A DNA stretch of 64,000 nt from Chrysomallon squamiferum (taxonomy: Eukaryota > Mollusca > Gastropoda > Neomphalida > Peltospiridae). The position numbers and the translations under genes were made by a program. The stretch is taken from contig CM022671.1 of assembly GCA_012295275.1 (NCBI GenBank), forward strand, positions 16,429,456 to 16,493,455, written 5' to 3'. The notes beneath the pieces were generated by a model that did no database searches, was not told the DNA's origin, and saw only the letters and a list, made by a program, of their open reading frames with translations. Shown here piece by piece: positions 38,166-51,880 of this stretch. Position 1 is the first letter of the stretch. Every line of letters begins with the position of its first letter.

Positions 38166-38186
38166 TATACATAGATACTTACATAG

Positions 38187-38217
<31 letters not shown>

Positions 38218-38461
38218 TATATATGTACATTCATACACACACACACACACAGAAAAAGGACACATTTTTATAAGTAAAGAGAATCTAGAAGCTGAGATTA
38301 AAGAAAACGGGATACTTCTGATGAAATTAAACAAAATACTACAGTATGTTCCTTACACTCTGTACTTCCGTACTCAAACAGCAATCAATATTACTGACAT
38401 TACGAAAGCCGCTTAACATTTTACTCTTTTTTATTTATTTATTTGTATTATTATTTAATTT

Positions 38462-38492
<31 letters not shown>

Positions 38493-38534
38493 TTTCAAGC
38501 TATGTAATTAATTCAGTGTTCAACGTCACAGACT

Positions 38535-38705
38535 CTACAAGACTAACACCATCCTAATTAGTGAGAATGGCCAACACTATTTTAATCTCAAACCTATTGT
38601 AATAACAAGTGTAGTCAACACCACTCTGATCACAAATACAGTGAACGGGTTCAGTGAAAAGTTGACTGAGTCCAGCGGGTTAATCAGTGTAATAAACACT
38701 ACGTC
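38535..38705. repeat. Degenerate relative of the 28-bp minisatellite
   Basis: Several diverged units of the pattern (G)TAGTCAACAC..T.TAATCAC.A, the same as the array at 40005-40440, separated from it by 1.3 kb of unrelated DNA. Confidence 0.5.
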
Positions 38706-40004
38706 TGGATGTAGTAATCTGCAAGCGAGGTGCAAGTTGTCGCATAACAAAGCAAGGCAAGAAGTGTATTTCTGAAAAGACTGCACCTCGTGCAGTGTTG
38801 AGAACATATGTACAAAACGTAATTTTCTGTAGTGGTACAAAACCGTATTAATTATAACTTAATCTGGAAGACTGACTCTCTCAATGACAATTTCTAAAGA
38901 TCTGGAAAGTTTAACACTTTAACACTTACAGTCAATGGGCATCTCCTTATTTCTCATAAACCATAAAGCTTGGTGTTGACTTGTTAACACATAATATATA
39001 TATTTGCAAAACGAGATAGTCTTTCAGTTATATCTAAATTACTAAAACCACAGATTTCATATCCCCAGATAATAATATTGGTTTTACAATCTTGTCAAAC
39101 AAATCTGACAGTCGACTTATAAAATAAATTTTCTACATTTTTTTTTTTTTAATACAGCAAACATTGACAGTGTACCTAACTTTGTAAACCATCTTCTGTT
39201 CCCGCTAATAGTACAAGTATCATCAGCACATACCAACACAAATAACTTAAGACATCAATATGTTTTGCAAGAATATCTGTTACTGACTGAATACGTTACA
39301 GTATCCTGTGTCTAAACAGTTTGCTAAATCATTTCAATATAACGAAAATAAAACAGGTGATACTTTTTTCCCCTTACGTTCAGTATTCGATGATGACGTC
39401 GACGCACTCAAAGGCTTTCCGAGCTTCACGTCGTCGTGAAGAACCATTAGTTTGCTGTGGTCGCCATCGCTGATGGGCAGGTGCATCACTTGTTGAACAC
39501 ATTTTGAAAGTTAATCGATCTCACGTAATTAATATCCTTCAGTAAATAAATCTCCCGTGTTTGAATGTCGTTCAGTGCACTTTCATTTTCGTGAACAGGA
39601 CTCGTGTTCATGACATTTTCCCCATGTATGTTTATTTTCGTGTTAATATTCCTTTCTGAAAAAGAAAAAAACCTTTAAAAAAAACCCACACAAATGTTAC
39701 TATTTGAATTATTTGTTTCTTTGGCGACACCCTCGACGCCTAAAAAATGGCTTTTTCCGTGCGATTCAATAAAAGTTCAGAACATTATCTTCATACGACA
39801 TAATGTGATTGTCTTAGCAAGTAAATCCGATGACATGCGAAAATATATTTCAACGTTTTACTGAGCTTTGTTGTGTAGCTCCTGAAACTTACAACACCCA
39901 CCCACACCTCCCCACTCCATTCCACACCATTATTCGTGGCTCGTTCGACTTCTTTTCGAGTGTCTAGTGGCCCTTTTCTTTCCTTGAGTTTGAGACTCCT
40001 GAAC
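38706..40004. other. Intergenic stretch without recognised gene
   Basis: Single-copy sequence, moderately AT-rich. No frame above about 60 codons with support, no element ends. Confidence 0.55.
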
Positions 40005-40440
40005 TACGCTATTGTATTCATCAAACATAGTCAACTATTGTAATCAACAAATACGGTCAACTCTACTGAATTCACAAGTATAGTCAGTCCTGTCGCAATC
40101 ACTAAGTACAGTCAGTACTGGTGTAATCACTAAGTATAGTCAGCACTGTAGTAATCATTAAGCAAAGTCAGCACTGTTGCAGCCGCTAAGTATAGTCAGC
40201 ACTGTTGTAATCACTAAGTATAGTCAGTACTTGTGTTATCACTAAGTACAGTCAGCACTGTTGTAATCACTAAGTATAGTCAGTACTTGTGTTATCACTA
40301 AGTACAGTCAGCACTGTTGTAATCACTAAGTATAGTCAGAACTGGTGTAATCACTAAGTATAGTCAGTCTGGTGTAGTCACTAAGTATAGTCATTACTGT
40401 TGTAATCATTAATTATAGTCAACGCTGGCATATAGATTCA
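40005..40440. repeat. 28-bp minisatellite, about 15 units
   Basis: Consensus AGTATAGTCAGCACTG followed by TTGTAATCACTA. A two-unit block with TACTTGTGTTATCACTAAG is repeated at about 40220 and 40276, so a 56-bp higher-order step exists. Outer units are most diverged. Confidence 0.93.
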
Positions 40441-41679
40441 GATCATATCACATAAGACTGAGCATATGATTTTTTTTTTTTCATTCATTTTTCTTTATAT
40501 TTATTTATTTATTTATTTATTTTTGCTATTGCAATATATTAAACAGGAAGATAATCAGAGTTAAGGATTCTCAAATGCATTTCTTTAAAAGACAGGGATC
40601 CACATTCAACACATTTTTTAAACTAATTATGTAAGAGCGGCGGCAGTAGGAAGCAAACTATTGGCGCACAGAGGAGCCCAGTCATCGATTATTCTTTATC
40701 AGTAAAGACAAAAAAAAATAACAAACGACTTAGCAAAACTGCAGGGGAAATATATAGGAAAAAAAGAAAACTAAAAGAAAATTAAATTGATCCCTTTTAA
40801 GATAATCTATACCGGACATTTTACCAAAAAAAAAAAAAAAAAAAAAAAAAAAGACAAAAAAATAAAAAATAATAATTATTCTGCTAATTTATTGATGAAT
40901 TAGTACAAACGGTATCTTTGTTTTTTATTATTAGTTATACTTATTTAATATACACTTTTGTTTTACGAAATGCAGATTTAAAAAATAAATAATTAAAAAT
41001 AATAGTTTGTTTATAAAAGAAAAAGAATATTAATTTGAAACTTGAAAATTCTAGATATTAAATAAATAAATAAACAAACAAAGAAAAAATAAAAGAATGA
41101 AAGAAATAAATATCAGATCTTTAATTTTGTTCCAATTGATTCCAAAGTTTTTAACCTTTTATTTAAAAAAAAAAAAACAACAACAACAAACCACATAAAT
41201 GAATTTTTCCTGGAATTGAAAGAAACAAAAACTACAATAGCTCTAGAGATATTTAAATCAGTGCATTAGGATGGCACGAAATCGAACGTTTTAACGGAAT
41301 CAACCAGAATATCTTAGATTTTAAAAACATGAGAAAGCAATAAGAGTTTTAGTTTAAAAACCCACCCCCGCAAAAAAACATTTAAAAAAAAAATAAAACA
41401 TATTCCGTGATGGAAATTTCGCAAATTTAAATACTCGCTATGTTTGCATCAACAGTTAATTTATTTAACATTTCGTGTACAGTCTAGGGCTGATTTAATT
41501 CATTCACTGGCAAAACATTTTAACATTTGAATTCTCAAAAAAAATAAATAAAGGTCACGTGAAAAATAAACTGTGCTAATAATAAAGTAAAGTAATAAAA
41601 TAACTTGTTAGAGTAATGGCTCACTGAAATCCTATTTATAACGATCATCCAACTGGAAGGTTTTTATTCTGGGACTGAC
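40441..41679. other. Low-complexity AT-rich stretch
   Basis: TTTA (40498-40523) and poly(A) (40826-40852) runs and AAAT-rich sequence. No gene recognised. Confidence 0.6.
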
Positions 41680-42700
41680 TGTACTTTAACATTCGACGAT
41701 AATACATTATCAGTCGTGTTATTAGTCGACTCTACCTAATCATTAGATTCATTATACAATATCAGTCGACTGGGTTTTTTTTTTTCAGTAGAGTATACAT
41801 TACAGACTATACTTTTTCGGTAGACAGTTTGTTATTAGAAGACAGATAACATTTAGTCGACTGTACGTCATATACTGACCATACGTTATCAGCAGAGTAT
41901 ATGTTACAAGTAGACTGACTGTATGGTACTAATGGACTGACCATACGTTATCAGCAGAGTATATGTTACAAGTAGACTGACTGTATGGTACTAATGGACT
42001 GACTATACGTTATCAGTAATCTGTACGTTATCACTCGACTATAGGTTATAAGCAGATATGAGTCTACGATTTGTTATTGGAAAACTATATATTATTATTC
42101 GATTATAGTCACTATACCTTACATTAAATTAGATGCTGACTGAATGTTAAAAGTAGACTGATTATATATTATTGTCGAATCTGTGTGACCAGCCGACCAT
42201 ACGTTATCTGTAGACTGATAACGTATTCGTCTGTACGTTACAGGCTGATTATGTGTTATACATGGACTATACATTATCAATAGACTATACATTACAAGCA
42301 GACTATTTTTTCAGTAGACTTTACGTTACCAGTAGACTGAGTGTTCGTTACCAGAAGATTATACGTTATCAGTAGACTGTTTCTTCGAAGTAGACTCTAC
42401 GTTAGCAGTCACGTTTACTTTACCAGTAGGTTCACTATTCGATCATATACAACAAAACGTTATCAACAGACTGTATGTTCCCAATAGACTATACATCATC
42501 AGCAGAATTATACGTTATTAAAAGACTATGCGCTACAAATAGACTATACGTTACAGCAGGCCGTTAACATTCGACAAAACATGATCAGTTGATTGATTGA
42601 TTATACGTTATCAGAAGACTTTTGCCAGTAGACTATTTACTAGCAGTGCGCTGTACGTTATCAGTCGACTGGTGACTATCAGATAACAAATAGACTCGTG
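41680..42700. repeat. Highly degenerate approximately 20-bp repeat field
   Basis: About 1 kb in which TATACGTTATCAGTAGACT-like units recur with variable spacing (ACGTTA/ACGTTAC..., AGTAGACT, GACTGTACG). Embedded is an apparently exact 62-bp duplication, 41874-41935 and 41936-41997. The old array is eroded, while the 62-bp step is recent. Confidence 0.8.
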
Positions 42701-42929
42701 CTTGCGACTTTGTGCTGCAATAATGACTTATTTGTTGTCAGCATCCTTGAATAAATTCTGTTAAGAATCTTTTGCAGCTTTGTTATTACTGTTGCCTTAT
42801 AAATTAATTTCGTAAAGCGATTCATTTGTTATCCGTGAACGATTTTTATTGGAATAAACAGATGAATAAGTGAAGGGATGTTTTACTCCGCGACATTTCT
42901 GTGTATTAACAGTTAACAGATTTAAAGCT

Positions 42930-42982
42930 TATTTATTTATTTATTTATTTTTTTATTTATTTATTTATTTTATTTTATTTTT

Positions 42983-43042
<60 letters not shown>

Positions 43043-43055
43043 GTTATTATTATTA
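42930..43055. repeat. (TTTA)n, poly(T), (TTA)n compound repeat
   Basis: Tetranucleotide run, T run and trinucleotide run in succession. The poly-Leu frame is an artefact. Confidence 0.95.
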
Positions 43056-44414
43056 TTTTGTCAGCATTTTTTTATTTTATTTTTGACATCGTTCACTTTT
43101 GTTATCAGTGATAGTATAGTCCATTGTTAACTATTAACAACTTGAGATCTTTTTGTAGACATCTCAAAAACGTAAGTGTAAAGCGTAATCCGTGAAAAAA
43201 ATCCAGTCTTTTCTGGAGATGTTTTCTTTCGTAAAACGGCAGGTGGTGTTTGAGATGATTGAACGTTTGGAGAAAACTAAGAGTGATATCAAATAGAGCC
43301 GCTAACTAAGTACAGAGCTCCAACATTCACTGATAGTTTTGCTGTAAATACTACCTGTCGAGAAGGTCTCGTTATTCGTCCAGAACCTTTTCTTCTTTTT
43401 CTTTTTCTTTTTTTGCAAAAATAAGAAATTATTAAAAAAAAGTAGTTGTTTTGCAGTCAAAAATTTGTTTTATTAACAAGTTCTTTTCAATCTTAATACA
43501 TAATTATGTGTAAATATCTATTTACTTGCTTGCTTGCTTAGTTACTTATTTATTTATTTATCTACTTACTTACTTAATTAATAACTTATTTTATGACAGT
43601 TTTCGTGTAGATGCAAATTAAAAGTTACCAAAACTCTTATTCACGGCCATTTCAAATATTACTAAATATGCAAGACAAGATTTGTCACATTGGATTAAAG
43701 TTCGAGAATTTCTTCACTTTAATGGAATGTGGATCTTTAAACTGAACCCAGCACAGGTTATTTTATTATGAGTGAAGTCGTGGAAGATTTTTAAAAAGCG
43801 TCTGAAGATACATTTACAAATCTAATTTAGAAACAATAAATATAATAAGATCATTCGAAGGGTGAAAGAGATCGAAGAAGCATAAGAAATAAATAATTCC
43901 CTATGATGATGGCTTTTTGAAAAAGTGTTTAGCAAGTATAATAAGATCGATCCAAATGATATATTAAATAAGAATAACGATGTTGAGTCTAGTGCAGATT
44001 TAGATGAGCTATTGTTATCTTTGATTATTTATAGATATTTGTAACATAGCACATGATTTTAAAAAAAACATTAAAAAAAAAAAACATTTTTTGCAGTTTT
44101 ATTGACCAAAACAACAATAAAAAAAAAAAACGTATAAACAAATGTAGTATCCAAGTGTATGACGATGAAAACAATAAAAACACAGTGTCATATCTCTGAC
44201 GTTTGTACATAGGTAACTATATATATAATTGGTTTAAAATATAAGATTTACAAGAGTATTATATTTAAACTCTGTTTCTCTCCTTCAGATTATTATTATT
44301 TATATAACATATTTCACACCCACACATACTTACACATATTCATAAACACAGATGCGCGCATGAACATGCAAACAAAGACATAGTCATAGACACACACACA
44401 GAAACACATACAAC

Positions 44415-44447
<33 letters not shown>

Positions 44448-44610
44448 CACAAATGTTTTTGAAAGAGAATAGTTATGAAAATTATATTTTCTTTTTAAAA
44501 TCTATTCAAGGCCTTTCTTTTTTGTTAAACTGTACAACTCGAAATCATGGAATTTAAATATTATAATAAATGTCACAATAATTTCATATCTCTTCGAAAC
44601 ATTTCACCAT
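43056..44610. other. 3' flank of the minus-strand GPCR and intergenic DNA
   Basis: AT-rich, with a CA run at 44419-44447. On the minus strand AATAAA (plus-strand TTTATT at 44098-44103) is a candidate poly(A) signal about 510 bp after the receptor's stop. No other gene recognised. Confidence 0.5.
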
Positions 44611-45778
44611 TCAGTTGGAAATATCTAGCTGCACGTTATTTCGTTTTGATTCACATCTCTGAAGTGACGTCATTGAAGTCCTGTTCACTTCCGACCGCCA
44701 TCTTTCGTGACCTTGAAAACCTTTTTTCCGTCGACACAGATTTCTGACAAGTAAACTGAGCGATTTCTTGAAGTGTTTTCCGTAAATAGCGTAGAGAAAA
44801 AAGTTAACACTGAATGTGGAGTAATAGAGGAGCTGAACTATTTCTTGAATCAGTCGCTTTGTTAGCGACGAATAGTTCTGCTGTGACGTAGAAAACAGCT
44901 GCTCTAGCCGTGTCACGTGACTGGGCAAATTCAGAACAAGAAAGGTTGTCGAAACCAGCAGTAACGTTCTTGTGATCCTTCGCTGGGACTTATTTTTCAG
45001 CGCGTAGTCTTTTTGCCGTTTGCTCGCCTGAACCATTTTCTCCCTTTTCTTCTGGTATCGAAAGACGTTCCAGACAATTCTGACGTTCATGAACACTATG
45101 AGAACGAAAGGGAAGGATCATGGTCAGTATGGTGTCGAGCCACGTGATGACGTACATAATCCTGCCGATCGAGTGGATCATCGAACACGTCTTCCTGGCC
45201 GGGTATTCAGAGACGTCGATTGTCCAGAACGCGAAGCTGTATATCAAACACGCCAGCAGAGCGTAAAACACGATGACGACTTTCTCCCTCAGCTTGGAGA
45301 AGATCACGGGAGCGTGCAGCGGGTGACAAATGGCGATGTAGCGTTCACCGGTGAAACAGACGACGTACCACACTGAAAGGAAACTCGAAATGTACGTCAC
45401 GTAGATGATGAAGCTGCAGCTCTCTCTGTTGACGAGAATGGGGATTATGTCGTCTAGCCAGGTGACGAACAAAGAGAGCAGGAAGAGATTATCGGCGCAC
45501 GCCAGGCTGGCCAGGTAGCCGCTGGACGACACGTGACGCAAATGACTCATGGAGAACACGGCCAGAGACACGAAGTTTCCGGTCAGCCCTATGAGAGCGA
45601 TCGACGGAACGTATATGTTTCTGGCGATCATTAAAGCGTAAACGAAATCCACGCTGTTCAAACGTTCTTCCGAGAGAACGACGGATGCGTTGTCGTCTGT
45701 TAGGGTGAGGCCGTCCGAGTAGTGGGTGGTTAAGTCCTGCGAATCACCCAGCGAAGGCGTTGACGTCGTTAAATCCAT
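44611..45778 (-). pseudogene. Rhodopsin-like GPCR, paralogue of 30562-31596, one frameshift in TM5
   Basis: The minus-strand ORF starts at ATG 45778 and encodes TM1-TM5: Asn30 sequon, GN (67-68), ACAD (Asp96), Cys121 and Cys198, ERY (145-147) with IAICHPLHAP, and TMILPF ending at residue 224. There the frame shifts by +1 (one surplus base around 45105-45110, in CCCTTTCGTT). The other frame then continues without loss through VFMNVRIVW, the third loop, TM6 (LNLPSH), TM7 (SVNFFLYAIYGKHF) and a basic tail to the stop at 44611. Total length would be about 388 residues. Everything else is intact, so this is either a sequence or assembly error or a very young pseudogene. It shares with the other receptor the missing TM4 Trp at the usual place, LxLPSH in place of CWxP, and Phe for Pro in NPxxY. 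A splice acceptor (TTTTATTTTCCAG) ends at 45783, four bases before the ATG, so the 5' UTR is split by an intron. Confidence 0.9.
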
Positions 45779-48420
45779 TGTTCTGGAAAATAAAATGTCA
45801 ATAATTATAAATAAAAATATTTTTTTTTTTTGTCAGGTACAAGACATTTAGATTTAAAAGAGGAAATTTTAAATTACGATATTAAGATCATTTACGCAAT
45901 AACAAAGTGACATATATACGTTAATGTTTAAATTACGTCATTTCATTTGTCCTTATTGTCCCATTTCGCGAGTTATTTTATGTAATGAATCTTAAAAATC
46001 CCCGCGTCTCCAATTCGGCTCCATATTTTTTAATTTTTTTTAAATCGCATAACTAGTATTATATTAATCTTACAGCTTCAAAAGCGCCACATTTATTGAG
46101 ATATTAAAATTTTTAAGAAAATATTTACAAAAAAAATATTTCCGGACTTATATCCATTTCACTGCTAAATAGAGTGGAGATTTTAGAAGTAGATCATTAA
46201 GCATCCGGTCGACTTTATTTAAATTACCCAGCGTTCATATTCAGTGCCATGCTGTCGGGCTTGATTTAAACCTTAAAATACGATCGTTTTGGAAATAATT
46301 ATTTTATTTTTTATTTTTCATTTTGTTTAATTTTTTTCTGTTGGGTTTGTACTTAATTCAGAATTTTAAGTGCTTTAATTAGTTCAGCAAATGTATTTTT
46401 TAATGTGCCTCAGGCAGTTAGCCGTTAATAAAGCATCATTTGATTTCAATCTTGTTTTGTTTTTTTCCTTTTTCCTTATTTTTATTTTTATTTGTTTTTA
46501 TTATTATTATTTTTTTTTTTTTTAATTATCTGAAATGTGTACTTCGTTTTTTCGAAGTATTTATAATAGATGTTAATCGTATATTTTCCTTCTTCGTGAA
46601 AACCGCTATTTGTGTGCTCTTGCGATAAAGGAAGAATTACCTACCAACAATAATTTAACAAAACATTCAAGCTTAAGTTTACTTTTTAAATTGGCGGAAT
46701 AGGCTGAAAATACTCGAAAGATACCACTTTTAAAAACTTATTAAAGCGTGTTTTTGTTTGTATGTTTGTTTTAAAGCTTTACAAAACACTTAATATCATA
46801 ACTAAATAAAGTACATTTATTAAATTATAATTTTTCCCGTGACTGAAATCAGCGGAGATGAATCATTTATCTGCGGGTTTAACAGCCGATCATTTACATT
46901 TCAACGAATCTAAAGAATAGATATCAGTGACCATAAAAATAATTATTTCATTAATTAATCTCAAATAATGAAACAAGTAATACAACCATCAATGATTTTT
47001 GTAAGAAAACTGTAAACTTTACTTCATATGACTAATTCTAACTGGGTAGTATCAGTTACGTTTTTTAAAATAAAGAATAACCGTAAATCTTTGGCACATA
47101 AATTATTTTAGGAAAATATGTAAAACAGTTCTCTGGAAACACGCCTGAACTCTAAACATGATCTTCCATCTGTCAGCTTCAAACAGAATAATCCTTTAAA
47201 TTTTTTTTTTTTTTTTTTAGTTGGGGGTCAGAATAGAAGCGGGTCACATAATTAATTATAATCAGCCTAACCCGATATCGTCCTGATTAATTTAAAACAA
47301 TTTACTGTAGACATAAATTTTTACTTAATTCAAAAGGAAAGAGACACATGTTACGTATTAAAGATAAGACATCCAAGTAAATACTTAACTGATACGGATT
47401 TTAATGTAAAATGTTAATTACAAAAATGAAAAAGCATTAAATGACCTGCAGATTGCAGTTTTCAGTCACTGTAAACGTTTTTCTTATAATTACGTATATC
47501 GAATTGTTCCGTGGCTTGTTCGCCAGATCTTTGAGACACGATTCTAAACTTGTTTATTCATGCGGTCATTTCTATTCAACGTACATTTGGGAAATTTTAC
47601 AGTTTCAGGCTGTACCACACCAAGTATTTGATTTTTCTGTCTATGAAAATGTGCATAGAAAACAATGCCTTTTATTATCAGATACTAGTAGCCAGATGTC
47701 CTGGCTTCTTCTGTAATATCATCTTTGTATGGGCAGACATGTTAGATAGGAAACAAGTGTTAGCAGTAAAATTTGTTATGATTTCGTTATTCAAATGTTT
47801 ATTTAGTCGCTCTTTTCTCCGTAAGGCCATAGCAGTTTTATTTAGAAAGGAATTTGAAAAGCAGTAGCAACAAAAGCAACCCTAAACGTATAAATTAATC
47901 ATTTTGTTACAGACATAAATAGACGTGCTTATAAGTCAATAATCTGGTGTATAAAATATTTGTGAATACTTAAATGTTCGGAACAGAAATTTTAAAATAA
48001 TACTTTCCTTCCAGAGATTTACATTTTTAAGAGAAATGTCGAAACTGCAGCTTTAAAATTAGGAAAGAATATTAGCTGTATACAGTAAAAAAAAAACAAG
48101 TTTAACGCAGTTTTGGTTAAAACCCGAAGAGTTTTTCAAACACATTTAGTTTTCTTGTATTTTTTTTGTTTTTTTCTTCACTTTTCGCTCTTTGCACCAA
48201 TGAATACATTTTTTTGTTGATTTAATTTTGTGTTTTCTTTTCTTATTTTTGGAAAGATCAGAACGGAGCAAACTCTGAGGAAAAGAAACTATTATTTCTT
48301 TTTCTGCGAATGACAGATTCATTCATTTGCCGCGATCGAAATTGGAGTTGATTTGTGTTTTGGTTTCAACTTTACTCTAACAATAGCGATTAATTCGCGG
48401 AGTTCTTAAATCTTTTTAAG

Positions 48421-48573
48421 AGAGAATGTGAAATAGAATGGGTGCTTGTGTGTACGTGAAAGAGAGAGAGAGAAATAAAGACAGAATGAGAAAAAGAGAG
48501 TGAATTTGAGAGGGAAATAAAGATAATGTGAAATGGAATGTGTTTTGTGTGTATGTAAGAGAGAGAGAACGAG

Positions 48574-48652
<79 letters not shown>
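48421..48652. repeat. (GA)n microsatellite with a 101-bp upstream duplication
   Basis: A perfect 78-bp GA run (48575-48652) is preceded by two diverged copies of GA.AATGTGAAAT.GAATG...TTGTGTGTA.GT.A.AGAGAGAG, at 48421 and 48522. This suggests the GA tract has been copied together with its flank. Confidence 0.85.
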
Positions 48653-48654
<2 letters not shown>

Positions 48655-50859
48655 AAACATCTCCTGTCTCGTTGATGAGGGAGATGAACACGAAACCCTG
48701 TTGAGCCTTCTTCTCAGTAAACAATACATTATTAGTGTGAGTTTCCAAACTCTCTGCCAATTACACACCTAAATGTAATTATACTGTTATACCCATTAAC
48801 TAATGACATAGTTGGGTTTTTTTTTTTCTCTCCTTGTTATCCGCCAATCAGCAAGTAAATTTAATAATGTACGATTTGCCTTGATATTCGCGAAAATTCT
48901 TAATGGTTAATTTAATATACAATCCTGCGTGTTTCAACCCAGGGATTGCACAAAACTGACATGTCGGTTCTCTGTTGGCCACAAAAAGAATGAAACAAAT
49001 AAAACAAAGAATTCTGATTCTTATTCAACTTTTTACATACTTAAATCATATAATTTTGAAGCATAAATCTGATTTATTTCAGTAAACATACACTTGTGGA
49101 GATTCTAACAGAATTGCAGAGTGTAGATAATAGCTTGATTGTAGTGATTATTTGAGAGACATCGTTCATTACATTTTATTTATATATATATATTTTTTTT
49201 AATGGTTTTTTTTTTTAATGGTATTTTTTTTTTAATGGTTTTTTTTTAATGGTATTTTTTTTTTTATTATTCTTATTTGGCAAATATTCAGAAACTTTTT
49301 TCTTATCTGACAATAACCATACATCATGCTACTACATTTTTTTCTTTATTTTTTTTTAAAATAATGTAGTATGTTTTTGTTTCTTTCTTCTTATTCGACA
49401 AATATATTCAAATTGCGTTTTTCATATTCGACAGAAATAATAGAATGTTTTTGTCGTTGTCGCGGTTTTTGGTGGGGTTTTTCGGATACTTATTTGGCAG
49501 AAATATTCAACTATATATGTACATATTTTATGTATATATTTATATGTATATATTTTACGTATGTATACATACAGCACACATACACAAACACGACAGAAAT
49601 AATGCTTAGTTTTATTAATAATTATTTCAGAGAAGTACGCCACAGTACCAGCATTCTTCTTTCAAAGTCAATTTAAAAAAACTACGGCAGCTTTTCTCTC
49701 AAGCTCTTACTTCAGAAGGTCATGGCGGCGGTGGTTTTTTTTTTTTTTTTTAGCGCTAAGTAGCGAAATAAGCTTCTTTCTGAAAGTTGACGGTGAAATG
49801 TGGTGAGGCTTTTATCCACAGATTTCCTAAACAGGGAATCGAGAAATTTGCTTATGTCGGCTGGACGACAATGAAAGAAAATAAATTGAATAAAGAATTC
49901 TCATTCATATTCAGTGTTTTGCCTGCTTCAAATCCATTACCTTAAACCACTTTTTTCATAATGTATTTCCATTACAACGAATGAATGATAAGAAAACAGT
50001 CAGAGGTTATATTATTAATAGTTAGACATCACAATTCATTGTGATAACTGTCGGGTAAATTAAAAATTCATTGTTCTTATGCAAAAAAACAAATAAAAAA
50101 TAAAAAATAAATAAATGATATTAAAGATTATATTTAAAATCAACATGAAACTGTTTTTACGGATTTTTAAACAAATACCATCTGGTATGACACGGGTATC
50201 AGATTACCGATAAAATACAATTTATAGCCGAAGTGCAGCATGATCTGAAATCCATTGTTCTTATATTAATATGCTGTTAAACATTATAATTAAAGCAAAT
50301 ATGAAATGCAATGCTGACAGAACTCTTAACTAATATCAGTTCTTCGGACACGGGATAAGGTTACATACTGAAAATATTTTATTAAACATGTTTCACTGGA
50401 TATATAAGTATCTGGTCGGACAACACGACAATGATTTTTCTGGGATTTGAAACCGCAATAAAACAGAAAATTATTTCAATTCTCATTACAAGGACTAATA
50501 AGATCTGCCTTTATATAGGAAGCTATCATTACTAGTCAGAATAAGCGATGTTTTTTTTTTTTTTTTTTTTTTTTATAGTACTTTGTAATTTCAATCAAGT
50601 ATTTAATGTACTAAAGCGACCGGTGAAAAAAATAATATTAATAAAAAAATCATTTCCGTGAACTATATGTCTATCATTATTTGTAACAATATATGAATAT
50701 ACAACATAATGTTCATCAGTTGAGACCACATCCACTCATACTACTATGATACAGGTAAAACCCAATATGCAAAAATGTATGCGCTCACAAGAATATAATT
50801 CACTTCCAAAATAGAAACATATTTATATTAATATTTGAATTTTTTAAAAATAAAATTGT

Positions 50860-50911
<52 letters not shown>

Positions 50912-50942
50912 GGTGTGGGTGTGTGTGTGTGTGGGTGGGTGA
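50860..50942. repeat. (TG)n with GGGT interruptions
   Basis: Perfect GT run followed by GGGTGGGTGGGTGTGGGTG. Confidence 0.95.
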
Positions 50943-51728
50943 TGATATATATTTCTGACGTTTGTTTGTTCTTTTGTTTTCTTCTTTTTAAACATTTACA
51001 AAGAGTCAGTAAACAAACTAAGAACTAAACACGTACTGAACTTCCACTGATCAAACAAAAAATATATATAATAATAATAATAATAATAAAATAAAAATAA
51101 AATAATGATAATAATAATTATAAATTATTGAAATATTAATTACAAATAACCTATGGTCCGATTTATTTCTGACAAAAATGTTTCTGTTATTTTATTCCCA
51201 GGCCTGAAACAGCCTACGATTTGTGAGCTGTAGATAAAAAGTTGTGAGTTTATACACTCATTACAAACAAATCGATAGATATTAGTAAAAATACCTTCAT
51301 AGCCATAGCCATCATTAAGTTATTTTATTTCACAAATCTTTACATATTATCGAAATAAAATAAAATATATAAAAATAAAAAATAAAAAATACAAATTCTA
51401 CCTCTGTAAATCGTTGTTTAATTTAATTTAATTTAATTTTAATTTAATTTAATTTTATTTTATTTTATTTGTTTGTTTGTTGTTTTGGGGTTTTTTTTCT
51501 GTTAAAACAATGAAACCTAACATTTGAATTGCATTGATTTATCATATGATTGCATCATATTTTTTTAAGGTTGTAAATTATTTTTATTATAATACTAGTA
51601 ATAGTAACGTCTACGACAACCTCAAAATAATCATAATGATTATGACTACAACGATAACGATGACAAAAATGACGACTATATAATAATGATGATTATGATG
51701 ATGATGATGATGATAAATAAAAACTTAC

Positions 51729-51880
51729 CTAACTACAAGAGAAGACAAAAAATGATAGTACTTTCTTCACAACTGATGCTCACTTCGGTCTGAAGCTGAA
51801 TTGATTCTACTACTGCGAGGCATCTCATTAAGTCTAACTAGTTACTCGCTCCAAGCTTGATTCATTGGCTCCACAAATGA
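51729..51880 (-). promoter_or_regulatory. Candidate promoter and first non-coding exon of the minus-strand GPCR
   Basis: On the minus strand a CCAAT box (GGAGCCAATGAAT, near 51864-51871) is followed by about 130 bp of GC-richer, non-coding sequence ending at the donor TTAG|GTAAGT (51729). The next minus-strand acceptor with a coding consequence is the one directly before the GPCR ATG. A 72-codon minus-strand frame at 51862-52080 lies just upstream and is unassigned. Signal-based inference. Confidence 0.35.

Larger units (their letters stand above)
45783..51728 (-). other. Probable 5' UTR intron of the minus-strand GPCR
   Basis: Bounded by the acceptor at 45783-45784 and a perfect minus-strand donor (TTAG|GTAAGTTTT) at 51729/51728. 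The interior is AT-rich non-coding DNA with poly(T) runs (47200-47219, 50551-50574), a T-rich AATGGT repeat (49195-49262) and the GA and TG repeats listed separately. Two overlapping plus-strand frames at 47441-47867 have no protein family signature and are not called. Confidence 0.4.

Noticed and set aside
47441-47867. Two overlapping plus-strand ORFs of 91 and 105 codons
   Set aside because: They lie inside the presumed intron of the minus-strand receptor, have no recognisable domain and overlap each other in different frames.
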